Source: Cyrtodaria siliqua
Taxonomy: Eukaryota > Mollusca > Bivalvia > Adapedonta > Hiatellidae
Reading direction: 5' to 3'
Assembly: GCA_037043455.1 (NCBI GenBank)
Contig: JAWPHD010005075.1
Span: 107,495 to 171,494 of the forward strand
DNA length: 64,000 nt
A program made the position numbers and the translations under genes. Of this stretch, positions 11,605 to 25,834 are shown in pieces; position 1 is the stretch's first letter, and every line of letters begins with the position of its first letter. The notes under the pieces are model-generated. The model ran no database searches. It was not told where the DNA came from and saw only the letters and a list, made by a program, of their open reading frames with translations.

Positions 11605-11712
11605 TATACCTACTTGTATAATCGTCAATCGTGACTCTGTATAATTAACGTATAAGTTTCTTGTATAATCGTCAATCGTGACTCTGTATGATTAACGTGT
11701 AAGTTTCTTCAG
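11605..11712. repeat. 51-bp duplication
   Basis: TTGTATAATCGTCAATCGTG plus CTCTGTATAATTAACGTATAAGTTTC occurs twice in tandem. Confidence 0.85.
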
Positions 11713-11719
11713 AAACTTG

Positions 11720-12590
11720 TAAAACAAGTTATACCAAAAGATTCGAAATTAATGGGATTTAAATCAGTTTCCTCGGTATAATTTTGGAAATGTACTAAAC
11801 ATTTAAGTATGCATTTTAATGGAATATCAAATAAACTCAATCAAATAATCTTAAATATAATCGTCAAACTTAAGACTGAAAAGTCTGGACCGGAATGCAC
11901 TCAGACGCAGGAAATCGCATGTTGAAATCAATATTTATTTTACGGATGCTGAGGGGGCATGTCCCCTAAGCCCAATAGGAAGGGATTTGCCTCGGTTAAA
12001 TTTCAGGCCTGGCTACGGGCCTCTAATACGTCGTAATTTAATGCAATTGGTTAGATATTTTGAGGTTATGATCAGTAAAATGTTGGAATTGTTCCCAGTT
12101 GAGATATTGATGCCATGGTGCACACAATTAAAATTCTATTATGAATATGTTTTCTTTTCTTCTGGAGAGGAGACATCTCAGACATTTTAAACCTTTATTG
12201 TTTTCTCACTTCTTAATAAAATGAATATGTTATGCACTTTAAAACCACATATTGGATCATCATGCACTGACCACAGATTACAGTTTTAGTGAGAAAAATT
12301 ACAGGACGAAAATGTCATGATTGAACTTCTTAGGAGTATTCCTAATGTATTGTATCTATAAATTTAACCCATCGTGTATCAAATATGACCGTTAACGCTA
12401 AAACAGACTTTAAATAGGACAGTTTGAAAATCGGCAAACATGCTCATTGCTTTGACACTCAGTTAAATGAGGATGCGAACAGCTGAACAGCATGTGTAGC
12501 ATTCAGGGAATGCAGTTTCTAAAAACACGCATTTTTTTAACAATACAAAGCATAACATACATCTGAAAGTAAAAACGGAGACACCGCAAA
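11720..12590. other. Intergenic AT-rich sequence
   Basis: No gene seen. A fragment CAGGCCTGGCTACGGGCC near 12005 resembles the terminus type at 4304. Confidence 0.35.
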
Positions 12591-12594
12591 ACTA

Positions 12595-13062
12595 CAAGGG
12601 TTTACAATAGTACGGCTTAATAGCACGTTTTACAGCTTTACAATGGTTTACAATAGCATGGTTTATCGCATTACAAGGGTTTACAATATTACGGTTTACT
12701 GCCTTACAAGGGTGTACAATAGCACGGTTTACCGCCTTACAGTGGTGTACAATAGCGCGGTTTACCGCATTACAAGGGTGTACACTAGCATGGTTTACCG
12801 CCTTACAAATATTTATTTAACAGCACGGTTTACCGCCTTATGAGAGTTTACAATAGCACGGTTTACCGCCTTACAAGTGTTTACAATAGCACGGTTTACC
12901 ACCTTACAAGAGTTTATAAAGCACGGGTTACTGCCTTACAGGGTTTACACGGTTTACTGCCTTACAAGTGTTTACAATAGCACGTTTACCGCCTTACAAT
13001 ACAATCGCACGATTTAGTTCCTTATAAGGGTTTACAATAGGACAATTTACCGCCTTAGAATA
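12595..13062. repeat. 33-bp satellite array
   Basis: About 14 diverged copies of GCACGGTTTACCGCCTTACA plus AGGGTTTACAATA, for example at 12722, 12755 and 12788. Later copies are shortened. Confidence 0.9.
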
Positions 13063-13087
13063 TTAAGTGACAAAAAGGAAAAAGGAA

Positions 13088-14713
13088 ACAAGAGGTCAAT
13101 GACCTTGAAGCTCTACTGATTGATTTTGATTTCAGGAAGTAGTCGCTACAGACTTGTTTTTTGAAAAATCTATTTTTAGCCGTGGCGGCCATCTTGAATT
13201 TCCGGCCAACCTGAAATTTTGCTAGGATCAATTAGACATCAAGGGCAACATTCCTGTGAAGTTTCATGAAAATCCGTCAAGTAGTTTCACAGGAATAGTC
13301 GCTACAAGTTTTCATTATATAACTCTATGTAAACAAAGATGGCCGCTGACAGCCATGTTTAACGTCGAATCAAAATAATGTTTGACTCTGATAACCATCA
13401 TGTCATGCTGATCATTTTACAAAAAGTCCCATATCAATATCACTTATAGTTTTCAAGACGTAGTAGCTACAAACTTCTTTTTTTAAAAATCTAATTTTAG
13501 CTATGGCGGCCATCTTGAATTTCTGGCCGATCTGAAATTTTGCTAGGATCAATTAAACATTAAGAGCAACATTCCTGTAAAGTTTCATGAAAATCTGCCA
13601 AGTAGTTTCAAAGGATTAGTCGCTACAAGTTTTTACTATATAACTCTAAGTAAACAAAGATGGCCGCTGGCAGCCATGTTTAACGTTGAATCAAAACAAT
13701 TTTTGACAAGGACCAACATCATGTCATGCTGATCATTTTACAAAAAGTCCAATATCAATATCACTTATAGTCTTCAAGTAGTAGTCGATACAAACTTGTA
13801 TTTTGAAAATCTATTTTTAGCCATGGCAGCCATCTTGAATTTTCGAGCAACCTGAAATTTTGCTAGGATCAATGAGACATCAAGAGCAACATTCCTGTGA
13901 AGTTTCATGAAAATCTGTCAAGTAGTTTCAGAGGAGTAGTCGCTACAAGTTTTCATCATAAAACTCTATGTAAACAAAGATGGCCACTGGCAGCCATGTT
14001 TAACGTCGAATCAAAATAATGTTTGACTCTGATAACCATCATGTCATGCTGATCATTTTACAAAAAGTCCCATAGCAATATCACTTATAGTTTTCAAGAC
14101 GTAGTCGCTACAAACTTCTTTTTTAAAAATCTATTTTTAGCTGTGGCGGCCATCTTGAATTTCCGGCCGACCTGAAATTTTGCTAGGATCAATTAGACAT
14201 CAAGAGGAACATTCTTGTGAAGTTTCATGAAAATCCGTCAGGTAGTTTCAGAGGAGTAGTCGCTACAAGTTTTCATTATATAACTCTATGTAAACAAAGA
14301 TGGCCGCTGGCAGCCATGTTTAACGTCGAATCAAAAGGATTTTCGACAAGGACCAACATCATGTCATGCTGATCATTTTAGAAAAAGTCCCATATCAATA
14401 TCACTTATAGTTTTCATGAAGAAGTCGCTACAAACTTGTTTTTTAAAAACCTATTTTTAGATCTGGCGGCCATCTTGGATTTCACATCAACATGAATTTT
14501 TTGCTAGGATCAACTAGACTTCATGGGCAACATTTCTGTGAAGTTTCATGAAAATCCATTCAGTAGTTTCAGAGGAGAAGTCGCTACAAAAAAAAGTTTA
14601 CAGACAGACGGACAGACGGACAGACAGACGGTCGGACGGACGGACAGACGGACAGACGGACGACGGACGCCGCACCACGGCATAAGCTCTGCTGATCTCT
14701 GATCAGTAGAGCT
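13088..14713. mobile_element. 1.6-kb non-coding element built on a 320-bp tandem array
   Basis: Starts around GAAGCTCTACTGAT and ends ATCAGTAGAGCTA, an inverted pair. Inside are about 4.7 copies of a 320-bp unit (GGCGGCCATCTTGAATTT at 13186, 13505, 13827, 14146, 14465). The right end is a (GACGGACA)n tract followed by a hairpin AGCTCTGCTGATC / GATCAGTAGAGCT. No coding capacity. The layout resembles satellite-carrying non-autonomous elements; its class is unresolved. Confidence 0.7.
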
Positions 14714-14789
14714 AAAAAGGACGTTTGACTTGTTTGTATTCTAAGTGGCACTCCAAAACACAAGCAAGCTTCGGGACACAGTTTCATTC

Positions 14790-14795
14790 TTTATT
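14790..14795 (-). promoter_or_regulatory. Candidate polyadenylation signal AATAAA
   Basis: TTTATT on the plus strand reads AATAAA on the minus strand, about 1.42 kb past the stop codon of the BCAP-like gene and just before the boundary of a large repeat element. Confidence 0.45.
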
Positions 14796-15479
14796 TCATA
14801 GCAAAAGTAAACACATAATAAACATAATGAATTAAAATAATACACCTTAATATATCATATATTAAATAGCACTTTTGAAAATCTTACACATCGTGCATGA
14901 TTGTTAGTATATCAACTTTAATACATCAATAAAGTACATATACATGTAGAGGAAATGAATGCCAAACAAATTGCATTGTATTTTTTTTTAACATACATAT
15001 AATACTGGCGCACACATTCCATGGAGGAAAATCACATCTATCTAACAAGATTGCACGCAAATTACACTACAAGAGCATGAGCTAAACGGAGGAATTCATA
15101 TATACATATACCCTTTATATTACAATAATGTATTCTATAAATACTCATTAAGTGAAAACACAGCCTGGATTTCTCATTTTTTTCATTTCGCACAATTCAA
15201 AGACGACAAAGCTAAAATGCATTTGATCTCAGCTACTCGTTGATAAGTACCACAGTACCTAATTAGTTAAAACGACATATCACAACACTGAAACACATAA
15301 ATATAAAAGAAATAAACATCCATTTGTTCCACAAGAATTGAGTTGCACACCACTTTCGTGTAAATGAAAACAACAACAAAAAAAAGGGCACCACATGAAC
15401 AAAACGGCACCATTTTCCTGTAAATGAAGTAAAGCATTTTTTTACCACTAGCGTTAATAAAGTAAAGGACACTTTGTGT

Positions 15480-16110
15480 TATTGCACAATCACATATTAT
15501 TATTCAAAATATACCGTTATGGAACAAGTTTGGAATGCCTTTGCTCTCACTGTATCACACTGTTTGATACTTTGCTACTTAGAGCAGAGTATGCCTTTAC
15601 TCTCGCTGTTATAAATTACTTGGTACATAAAACCAGTTTAGTAAGCCTTTACTCTCTATGGCATGCATTTGTTTCACACCGTTTGATACTTCGTTACACG
15701 AAACAGCGTATGCATGTCTTTGCTCCCGCTGTAATACATTGGTTGATACCATACTACATGAACACCGTTGACATGCCGTTACTTTCACTGTTATTCAATA
15801 ATTTACTGAATTAATAACTCGCTTCATGAAACTTTTGCTCCTTTCAGCATGCCTTTGCTTTCAATGCTACCCACTGTTTTATACTTCGCTGCACGAAACA
15901 GGTTCAGCATTCCTTTCCTCTCGCTGTTATAATTGTTCAGCAATTCACGAATCTAATTTTATGATTTCTTATATATTACTTGTCCTCTACATGAAACAAG
16001 TTCAGCATGTCTTTGCTTTTACCGTTACACATTGTTTTGTACTTCGCTACATGAAACAAGTACGGTATGCCTTTGCTGTCACTGTTATACCATGTTTGGT
16101 ACACTTTAGG
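15480..16110. repeat. Degenerate tandem repeat of about 61 bp in the 3' UTR region
   Basis: Motifs such as TGCCTTTGCT, CACTGTTATAC, ATACTTCGCTAC and ATGAAACAAG recur in order roughly every 60-70 bp, for example at 15848, 15910, 16006 and 16067. About eight to nine diverged copies are visible. Confidence 0.65.
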
Positions 16111-16212
16111 AGATCTCCGAATGTGTCCCCCTAGCTTCTCTAGAGAAGTAATGCATTTGACATGTCCCACAAAGCCTTAATCAATGTCCATAATCAAGAC
16201 ACGTGTTTGACA

Positions 16213-16317
16213 CTAAAAAAAGTCTGGATGCGGGTGAAGCTTGGTTTTAGATGGCAGTGATGGGGCAGAATCGTGTTTGTCTTCTATGGCATGTTTCACA
16301 CGCACGGACTGTCGATT
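16213..16317 (-). CDS. PIK3AP1: Exon 14: C-terminus with stop codon
   Basis: The acceptor is TTTCTACTTTTAG, phase 0. It encodes 34 residues ending TKLHPHPDFF, then TAG at 16215-16213. The continuous phase from exon 1 to this stop is strong evidence that the model is complete. Confidence 0.8.
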   Translation of the reverse strand, partial: NRQSVRVKHAIEDKHDSAPSLPSKTKLHPHPDFF

Positions 16318-19300
16318 CTAAAAGTAGAAATAAACATAACATGACAATGATTATGTATATTAATTTCAATTTTATTTAGATATAATGTCAATAAAAACTG
16401 AAAAGGGGATCCCTTGGAAGCAACAAACATAAGCAATAGAGAAAAGTAGCGGACTCGGTTTTATTGGGTCCGTACATTAGAGGAGATATAAGGTGCAACA
16501 ACTCTCACGCCCCTTAGCACGGCTTAAGCGGTATTCTACTTTAAAGCCACGCATATCTGGCTTGATGATCCCAAAGAACCAGTAAGTAATAACACTTCTG
16601 ATTTGTAGTCGGGGCGACTTATTACAGCCGCCACACAGAACTAAGCAAACGCTACTGTGAATGTCATTAAATACGGAAGCGGGGATGACCTGGAAGCAAC
16701 AGACACAAACAATAACGTAAAGTAGCAGACGTTTAGTAGTAACATTCCTTCGATGAATCTATAAGGAATACGATGCAAATGATTTGATTGTTTGTATGGT
16801 GTTTTACGTCATTGTCAACACATGTAAGGGTATATATGACTGTGGATTTTTTTTGTGGTAGAGGCAGACCACACACTTTTCCTGGGTAGAACCAGTACTG
16901 TACACTTCCCGTCATCCTGAGAATCGCCACTTCCTCACTTACCAGTGGAGCTCCCAGTAGATTCGAACTCGCAGCGGTAAATGAACAGTAATTCCAGAAC
17001 GTATGCGTGATAATGGTATACTTAATGCCAAATGTCAGACATTGAACTGGACAATAAAAGCATAGAGACGAAATGCGCTGATTTTGAAAAAGAAAGAAAA
17101 TCCGTATAGCGGAAACAGTGAACTTACCTTTGCCCTTTTAATGAAACCCAACAACTTCTTTTTGCCTTTTTGTTTCGTCTTTGTCCCTCTCAAATTAACC
17201 TATTAGTCAAAATAAAACAATTGAAATATATGCATATGCTTTTTCCTTCAAAGCGTTGACATACATCAAAGAAAAGATTTCGTATTATAGTCGAAAGTTG
17301 CATGACATTTTCTATACATGTATCAGTTATAACGACTTGCCTACTTAGGCTTAGCTTAGCTTTAGTAATAATATAGAATGCCGGTAAATGTATTAATCTG
17401 CATACCTCATCTCCTTCTTTGTGTTCCGAGACCCGACCAGAGGAGCTAATATCCGAGTACGTGGAACTGTGACCCGAACCTGCAGTGTAAATATGGTAAG
17501 CAATTGTGAACGGTTGCTTTTCGTTTTGTTGTTGTTTTAAATGGTGTTTTACGTTATTTTAGCACATATTATTTATAAAAAAAATTGATACTCTATAGTT
17601 TCCTATATCTACTTAGTAAATGAATGTAAAATAATGATATAGTTTCCCACATCTACTTAGTTATTGAATGTAAAATAATTATATAGTTTCCCATTTATAC
17701 TTTTCTGTTGAGTGTAAATGAATGATATATATTGCCATATCTGCTCAGTTACTGAATGTACATTATGCAGTTTACGTACTCTCTTCACTGGAGCGGTTAC
17801 CGGAACGGATCGGTGAGTCAGATGGCCTTCGGTAAGTTGTTTTATCCTGGAAGTAAAAACAAAACACGATGTAACATCTCTGACTGCCAAACACTATAGA
17901 CATTTTTTTGAATGATCGTATTTGTCATTTATTTTTATCAGTGGCGCATATTGTTAATATATGATGACATAGAGATCACACTACCAACCTCCGACAATTT
18001 AAAGACAATTAAACTAACTGAAATTTTTGGTAACAGGTTGTTTTTGCAGAAACATAGAGGAGCATCGACAACAACGTAGCGGCCATCTTGGATTATGCAG
18101 GAAGTTTAATTTCATTATATACGTACTAGATGGTGTTTGAATGACCCTGAGCAGTTTCATAAAAGTCCTCCCCGCATTTGTCGACAAGTAGCATTAACAA
18201 GTGCTTTACTAAGAAAACAATTATGGCCGTCACTCTGATAAAAAAAATCAATTTTGCACTAACAATCTCGTATAACTAACTCTGACTGTTAGAGAGCAGT
18301 CGCGATAACGGATTTCCCCCCATTTAGCCGCGATGATCATCTTGGATGTTGCCGGAAGTTATTTTCATTTATAACTAACTAGACATTTGGGGGAATTTCC
18401 CTTTGATTGATACATCATTATTTAGAACATGAGAGAAAATCCAAACTATTGAACTTCACATTTTTTGCGGATTTTGCTTAACCACATACATATACCCATA
18501 CTTCAACATACAGATTATAAAGTAATTTCGGTGTTGGGAATGGGTGGTCATGGTGGAGGTAGGGGGAGGGGAGGAGTGGGGTGTGTGGGAGGGGTGGGGT
18601 TGGGGTGGGAGAGCGTAAGTCCATTAAAACACCACATGGTTAATGCGTAAATACACCATCAACACTATCAATCAAGCTCGTTGACCGATGACAATTTCAA
18701 ATACCCATTACTTATAGCTTTTTTTAGTTTTATCAGAAAATAGAGTTTTGATTGTGTGCTAACAGATGATGTTTATGGGCTTTTTTCTGTACAAATTGTG
18801 TTTAAGAGCTAATTTCACGTAGGAGCTCAAGCTTCTAAGTTTTGTGTAATACTTGGTAAGAGTGATGTATATGGGCTAAATAGTCATAACACATACGTGT
18901 GTAATACTTGGTCAGAGTGATGTATATGGGCTAAATAGTCATAACACATACATGTGTAACACTTGGTCAGAATGATGCAAATGGGCTAAATAGTCATAAC
19001 ACATACATGTGTAATACTTGGTCAGAATGATGCATATGGGCTAAATAGTCATAACACATACGTGTGTAATACTCGGTCAGAGTGATGCATATGGGCTAAA
19101 TAGTCATAACACATACGTGTGTAATACTTGGTCAGAATGATGTATATGGGCTAAATAGTCATAACACATACGTGTGTAATACTTGGTCAGAATGATGCAT
19201 ATGGGCTAAATAGTCATTACACATACGTGTGTAATACTTGGTCAGAGTGATGTATATGGGCTAAATAGTCATAACACATACATGTGTAATACTTGGTCAG

Positions 19301-22300
19301 AATGATGTATATGGGCTAAATAGTCATAACACATACATGTGTAATACTTGGTCAGAATGATGCATATGGGCTAAATAGTCATAACACATACATGTGTAAT
19401 ACTTGGTCAGAATGATGTATATGGACTAAATAGTCATAACACATACCTGTGTAATACTTGGTCAGAATGATGTATATGGGCTAAATAGTCATAACACATA
19501 CGTGTGTAATACTTGGTCAGAATGATGCATTTGGGCTAAATAGTCATAACACATACGTGTGTAATACTTGGTCACAGTGATGTATATGGGCTAAATAGTC
19601 ATAACACATACATGTGTAATACTTGGTCAGAATGATGCATATGGGCTAAATAGTCACAACACATACATGTGTAATACTTGGTCAGAGTGATGCATATGGG
19701 CTAAATAGTCACAACACATAAAGGTGTAATACTTGGTCAGAGTGATGCATATGGGCTAAATAGTCACAACACATACATGTGTAATACTTGGTCAGAATGA
19801 TGTATATGGGCTAAATAGTCATAACACATACATGTGTAATACTTGGTCAGAATGATGCATATGGGCTAAATAGTCACAACACATACATGTGTAATACTTG
19901 GTCAGAATGATGTATATGGGCTAAATAGTCATAACACGATGTATATGGGCTAAATAGTCCTAACACATACGTGTGTAATACTTGGTCAGAGTGATGTATA
20001 TGGGCTAAATAGTCTGGTCAGAGTGATGTATATGGGCTAAATAGTCATAACACATACGTGTGTAATACTTGGTCAGAGTGATGTATATGGGCTAAATAGT
20101 CATAACACATACATGTGTAATACTTGATCAGAGTGATGTATATGGGCTAAATAGTCATAACACATACATGTGTAATACTTGGTCAGAATGATGCATATGG
20201 GCTAAATAGTCATAACTCATACGTGTGTAATACTTGGTCAGAATGATGTATATGGGCTAAATAGTCATAACACATACGTGTGTAATACTTGGTCAGAGTG
20301 ATGTATATGGGCTAAATAGTCAAAACACATACGTGTGTAATACTTGGTCAGAGTGATGCATATGGGCTAAATAGTCATAACACATACGTGTGTAATACTT
20401 GGTCAGAATGATATATATGGGCTAAACAGTCATAACACATACATGTGTAATACTTGGTCAGAGTGATGCATATGGGCTAATTAGTCATAACACATACATG
20501 TGTAATACTTGGTCAGAATGATGTATATGGGCTAAATAGTCATAACACATACATGTGTAATACTTGGTCAGAATGATGTATATTGGCTAAATAGTCATAA
20601 CACATACATGTGTAACACTTGGTCAGAATGATGTATATGGGCTAAATAGTCATAACACATACATGTGTAACACTTGGTCAGAATGATGCATATGAGCTAA
20701 ATAGTCATAACACATACATGTGTAACACTTGGTCAGAGTGATGCATATGGGCTAAATAGTCATAACACATACGTGTGTAATACTTGGTCAGAGTGATGCA
20801 TATGGGCTAAATAGTCATAACACATACGTGTGTAATACTTGGTCAGAGTGATGCATATGGGCTAAATAGTCATAACACATACGTGTGTAATACTTGGTCA
20901 GAGTGTTGCATATGGGCTAAATAGTCATAACACATACGTGTGTAATACTTGGTCAGAGTGTTGCATATGGGCTAAATGTGTAATACTTGGTCAGAAGGAT
21001 GCATATGGGCTAAATAGTCATAACACATACATGTGTAATACTTGGTCAGAATGATGCATATGGGCTAAATAGTCATAACACATACATGTGTAATACTTGG
21101 TCAGAGTGATGCATATGGGCTAAATAGTCATAACACATACATGTGTAATACTTGGTCAGAGTGATGTATATGGGCTAAATAGTCATAACACATACATGTG
21201 TAATACTTGGTCAGAATGATGCATATGGGCTAAATAGTCATAACACATACATGTGTAATACTTGGTCAGAATGATGCATATGGGCTAAATAGTCATAACA
21301 CATACATGTGTAATACTTGGTCAGAATGATGCATATGGGCTAAATAGTCATAACACATACGTGTGTAATACTTGGTCAGAATGATGTATATGGGCGAAAT
21401 AGTCATAACACATACATGTGTAATACTTGGTCAGAGTGATGTATATGGGCTAAATAGTCATAACACATACGTGTGTAATACTTGGTCAGAATGATGTATA
21501 TGGGCTAAATAGTCATAACACATACGTGTGTAATACTTGGTCAGAATGATGTATATGGGCTAAATAGTCATAACACATACATGTGTAATACTTGGTCAGA
21601 ATGATGCATATGGGCTAAATAGTCATAACACATACATGTGTAAAACTTGGTCAGAGGGATGTATATGGGCTAAATAGTCACAACACATACATGTGTAATA
21701 CTTGGTCAGAATGATGTATATGGGCTAAATAGTCATAACACATACATGTGTAATACTTGGTCAGAGTGATGCATATGGGCTAAATAGTCACAACACATAC
21801 ATGTGTAATACTTGGTCAGAATGATGTATATGGGCTAAATAGTCCTAACACATACGTGTTTAATACTTGGTCAGAATGATTCATATGGGCTAAATAGTCA
21901 TAACACATACATGTGTAATACTTGGTCAGAATGATGCATATGGGCTAAATAGTCATAACACATACATGTGTAATACTTGGTCAGAATGATGTATATGGGC
22001 TAAATAGTCATAACACATACGTGTGTAATACTTGGTCAGAGTGATGTATATGGGCTAAATAGTCATAACACATACGTGTGTAATACTTGGTCAGAATGAT
22101 GTATATGGGCTAAATAGTCATAACACATACGTGTGTAATACTTGGTCAGAATGATGCATATGGGCTAAATAGTCATAACACATACATGTGTAATACTTGG
22201 TCAGAGTTATGCATATGGGCTAAATAGTCATAACACATACATGTGTAATACTTGGTCAGAATGATGCATATGAGCTAAATAGTCACAACACATACATGTA

Positions 22301-25300
22301 TCAAACTTAGCTCCTAATGTTTTGTCCAAATTTGATATTTAAGGATCAAAAACCCGTCATGCACTTAGGTTTAAGGGCTATCAGCTCATTACTTAACAGC
22401 TCATTAGCTCCTAATGAATTTAGCTCATAAAACACAAATGTTGGTCCGTCCGAACGCAACATTTTGTACGACGCTACTGAGCTTTGTACACCTGTGTTGA
22501 AATATGTGCAGTGTTATACGGTGCAGAACAGCGACATTTTCGAAGTAGGTAGTAATAAAGAAGTCGGCATGACTCCTAGTTAATCTTAATCTTTCCTACC
22601 TTTTTCCTGTGCGAAACTGGCGTTGACTGATCCAGCGTATATTCGCCTGGTAATTGAGGATCAGAATGGCTTCCATGTTTCTTTTTGGTGTTGGAGAATA
22701 AATTGAACTTCGACGTTTTCTTTTTAATCGTTTTTGGTGACTGGCCTTTTGGCGTCTGTAAATAAGGCAAAACAACAACATACACAACTTGATATTAAAT
22801 TATTTTCTGAGCAAATTATTATATATTTGTGCATGCTCATAGAATAAAGGACATGTTTACATTTTTTTTTACAACATATTAATTATATAAGAAGGCTAAG
22901 CTCAGACGCTTGATTCTTCAAATAATGCCATAGCGTTGTCTTTTCGGGGCATCATCTGCTCAGGGCAGAAACATTCAGTGTGGCATATGATTTAAGGTGT
23001 TTATAAATATACTGAAAGAAAGAAGAAACGCATAATAAAAAAATTGCCTATAGTACCCTATTATATACACATAATTCCACGTAATATTCCAGATATATCT
23101 CAACGTGTTTTGTACAAAACGGGGCTACAACTAATTACAGAAAGGACAACTCTGTCATATAGTATAGTAGACCTTTTAATCAAAGTATACGTTGTTACAC
23201 GAAATTAATACATGTTGAAGTTTCAGTATTGTGTTTAATGTTAAGAGATTGCAACGTTTAAAGCCTAAGTTTGCTCACCTGCTTGAGCCAAATGAAACTT
23301 TAAAGGGATAACCATTTGTGTGTTCGTTGCTGTTTAAACCTTCTTTCCGAAAGGACATGCCTAATGTCGCCCGGTACCATTCGAATAGCAGTAGCATATT
23401 AAACATACAATATATAGCGGAAATACCCATTATGCGTTTCATTTTCTTTTCAGTATATCTTTTCAGCTGCACCTCTTGAAAATAAGAAGTTTATTCAAAA
23501 ATCGAATATTAGGGCTATACATTTTAAAAAAAGCATTGAAGTAGACTATAAATAGTGATTTACCGGTGTGATGAAAGAGTCTCCAAATACGCTGTTCAGG
23601 TTTTTGTGTTTGTGTTCGACGCTGTCCTCCCTATAAAGCTCCTCCTCACCGATACTGCTTTGATGATGTAACGACGATGCACTATGTGCCGACGATGCGC
23701 TTTTTAACGACGATGCACTATGTAAGGATGTATTACTAAATCTACTGTTTCTGATGGGACATGGAATAGGGGCTGTGGCAGATAATGCTGACTTGACATG
23801 GTGCGTAGCTTCATCATCTGAATAAAGTAAACGTAGGTCTGGAGTTAGTATGTCAGTATAAAGATTTAACTATTTTTTGTTACAATTAATAGAAAAAAGT
23901 ATGGAATGTTCATAAACAACAAGAAGTAAATTGACAGAGGTGGTCTTTGGAGGAAGTTTAGCTGTATATAGGGGCCTATATATAATATGGTAACATTGTT
24001 TTACTTAAAAGCAGTAGCACTCGCAGTATCACTCGCTAGAATCTTGTAATTCAACAACTGAAAGGCACATGTTCATTTGAATTATGTATTTAAACATGAC
24101 ACAACATGAACTAGTTTTATTAACAAAACAACTTAAACATGATATAAAGAAAAAGAGTGTCGAGTGAATATTTATAAGTTATCGTACCGAATACTGGCAA
24201 GTCGAGGATATCTTTAAAGGGAGGTGTTGGCAGTCCGTAACTGACCACTGTCGACGTACTCTCCTGGCTTGTCCTCGACGTCGGAGCTGTGGGTGATACA
24301 AGTACGGAGACATAAACATTTTAAAGTGACAATTTTGTTTGTTTGTATGTTTGGTGTTTTACACCATTTGTAGCACATCTAAGGTTATATATGACGGACG
24401 ATTATTTGTGGTGGTGGCAGACCACCAACCTTTCCTGGGTAGAACCAGTACTGTAAACCTTCCGCCATCAGTAAGAATCGACACTTCCTCACTTACAAGT
24501 CGAGCACCCAGTGGAATTCGAACCCGCAGCGGTGAGAGACAAATCATGACGTATGTTTTACACATCTTTCCTTATCAAAAGCTACCAAATGTTTTCACAA
24601 TTGCCTTTGTTTTCTTCTTAACCCAGGTTGAAATATCACTTTATATATATACTATGTTATACATCAGGTATACACAAAAGGACACAACGTGCACACTTTC
24701 GATTTAGATTTGGGCTTTAGTTATTTTTCCTTGACGGAAAACCGTTATTTTGAATTTTATTAAAGTGCTTTAAGAATATCAATCGAGATTAACTTTCACC
24801 AGAAGACTGCATTGCGTCTCTTTAGCATAGGTAGAAAAAACTACGAAGGTGGTACAAAAATGATTTTTTATAACTGAATCTTTAATTTCAAAATGAATGT
24901 TCTTAGAATTAGCATTGCATTTCTAACTTCCCTTTTCGTTAATGACATGTGGTGGGGTAACACACACCTTTATATTCAACATGCCACCAGTTACATGTTG
25001 TTTTATATTTACTTTATACATCGAGATACAGTTAAGCAGAATGGACCTAGAACCTGCCGACCGGCATACTTCATCTACATCTATATATAGGTCAAGCAAC
25101 CATACTGTTTCTGAATTGGATGGTTATGCAACTTAATATGTTGCAAAAGCAGAAGGCTTTAAGGACATGCCATTGCCGTCTCTCAGTGTATTAGATGTGG
25201 GAAGTTAGCGAGGAGTTCAGCTAAACCTCAATGTGTTACCTTCATATAATAACCCTTAACCCGTTAACAATATACATCATTGACTGTTCTTTCCGTCAAT

Positions 25301-25786
25301 TAAGGCCATTATAGTTATCTGACAAGGGGGTGTTCTGGGGGAAATGATTGATCAGCAGCCGGACATTGTCGGACATTGTAAACCCTGATCAGCCTTTACT
25401 CGCAGACTGATCTGGGTTTACAATGGCTATTATAGTCGTGCTTAGCGGGTTAAGGGTTAAGTGGCATAACTGAAACATAGCGTGTAACTTACTTGTGACG
25501 TTGGAGTGCTGGAGGTAGTCGTATTGCTCTTCATCAGCTGTGTAATAGAAATACGATTCTTATTAAAATGTATAAAATATATACATAATTATATAAATAT
25601 AATCTAATAAACAATGTATCATTATTTCAAAGATACTTTTACGATGATCCACGTCTTCATCTTCATCTATACATATCTCGGTTACCCTATTCCGCCTGTG
25701 GATACTATTGTTGTTTTACAGTACTGTGTAAATATACACTTTGGTGTGTGTGTGGGTGCGTGTGTTTGTGTATGTGTGGTGGTGGT

Positions 25787-25834
<48 letters not shown>

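Larger units (their letters stand above)
14770..16212 (-). other. Probable 3' UTR of the BCAP-like gene
   Basis: No polyadenylation signal is evident close to the stop. A clear AATAAA (minus strand) sits at 14795-14790, which would give a UTR of about 1.44 kb. The stretch 14790-15470 shows no mobile element, unlike all flanking sequence. The proximal part (15480-16110) is a degenerate tandem repeat. Transcript data would be needed to fix the end. Confidence 0.5.

Noticed and set aside
18835..22292. CRISPR-like array (55-bp period)
   Set aside because: Whole units are repeated without unique spacers; it is a eukaryotic satellite. The same holds for the 65-, 61-, 54-, 33- and 32-bp arrays.
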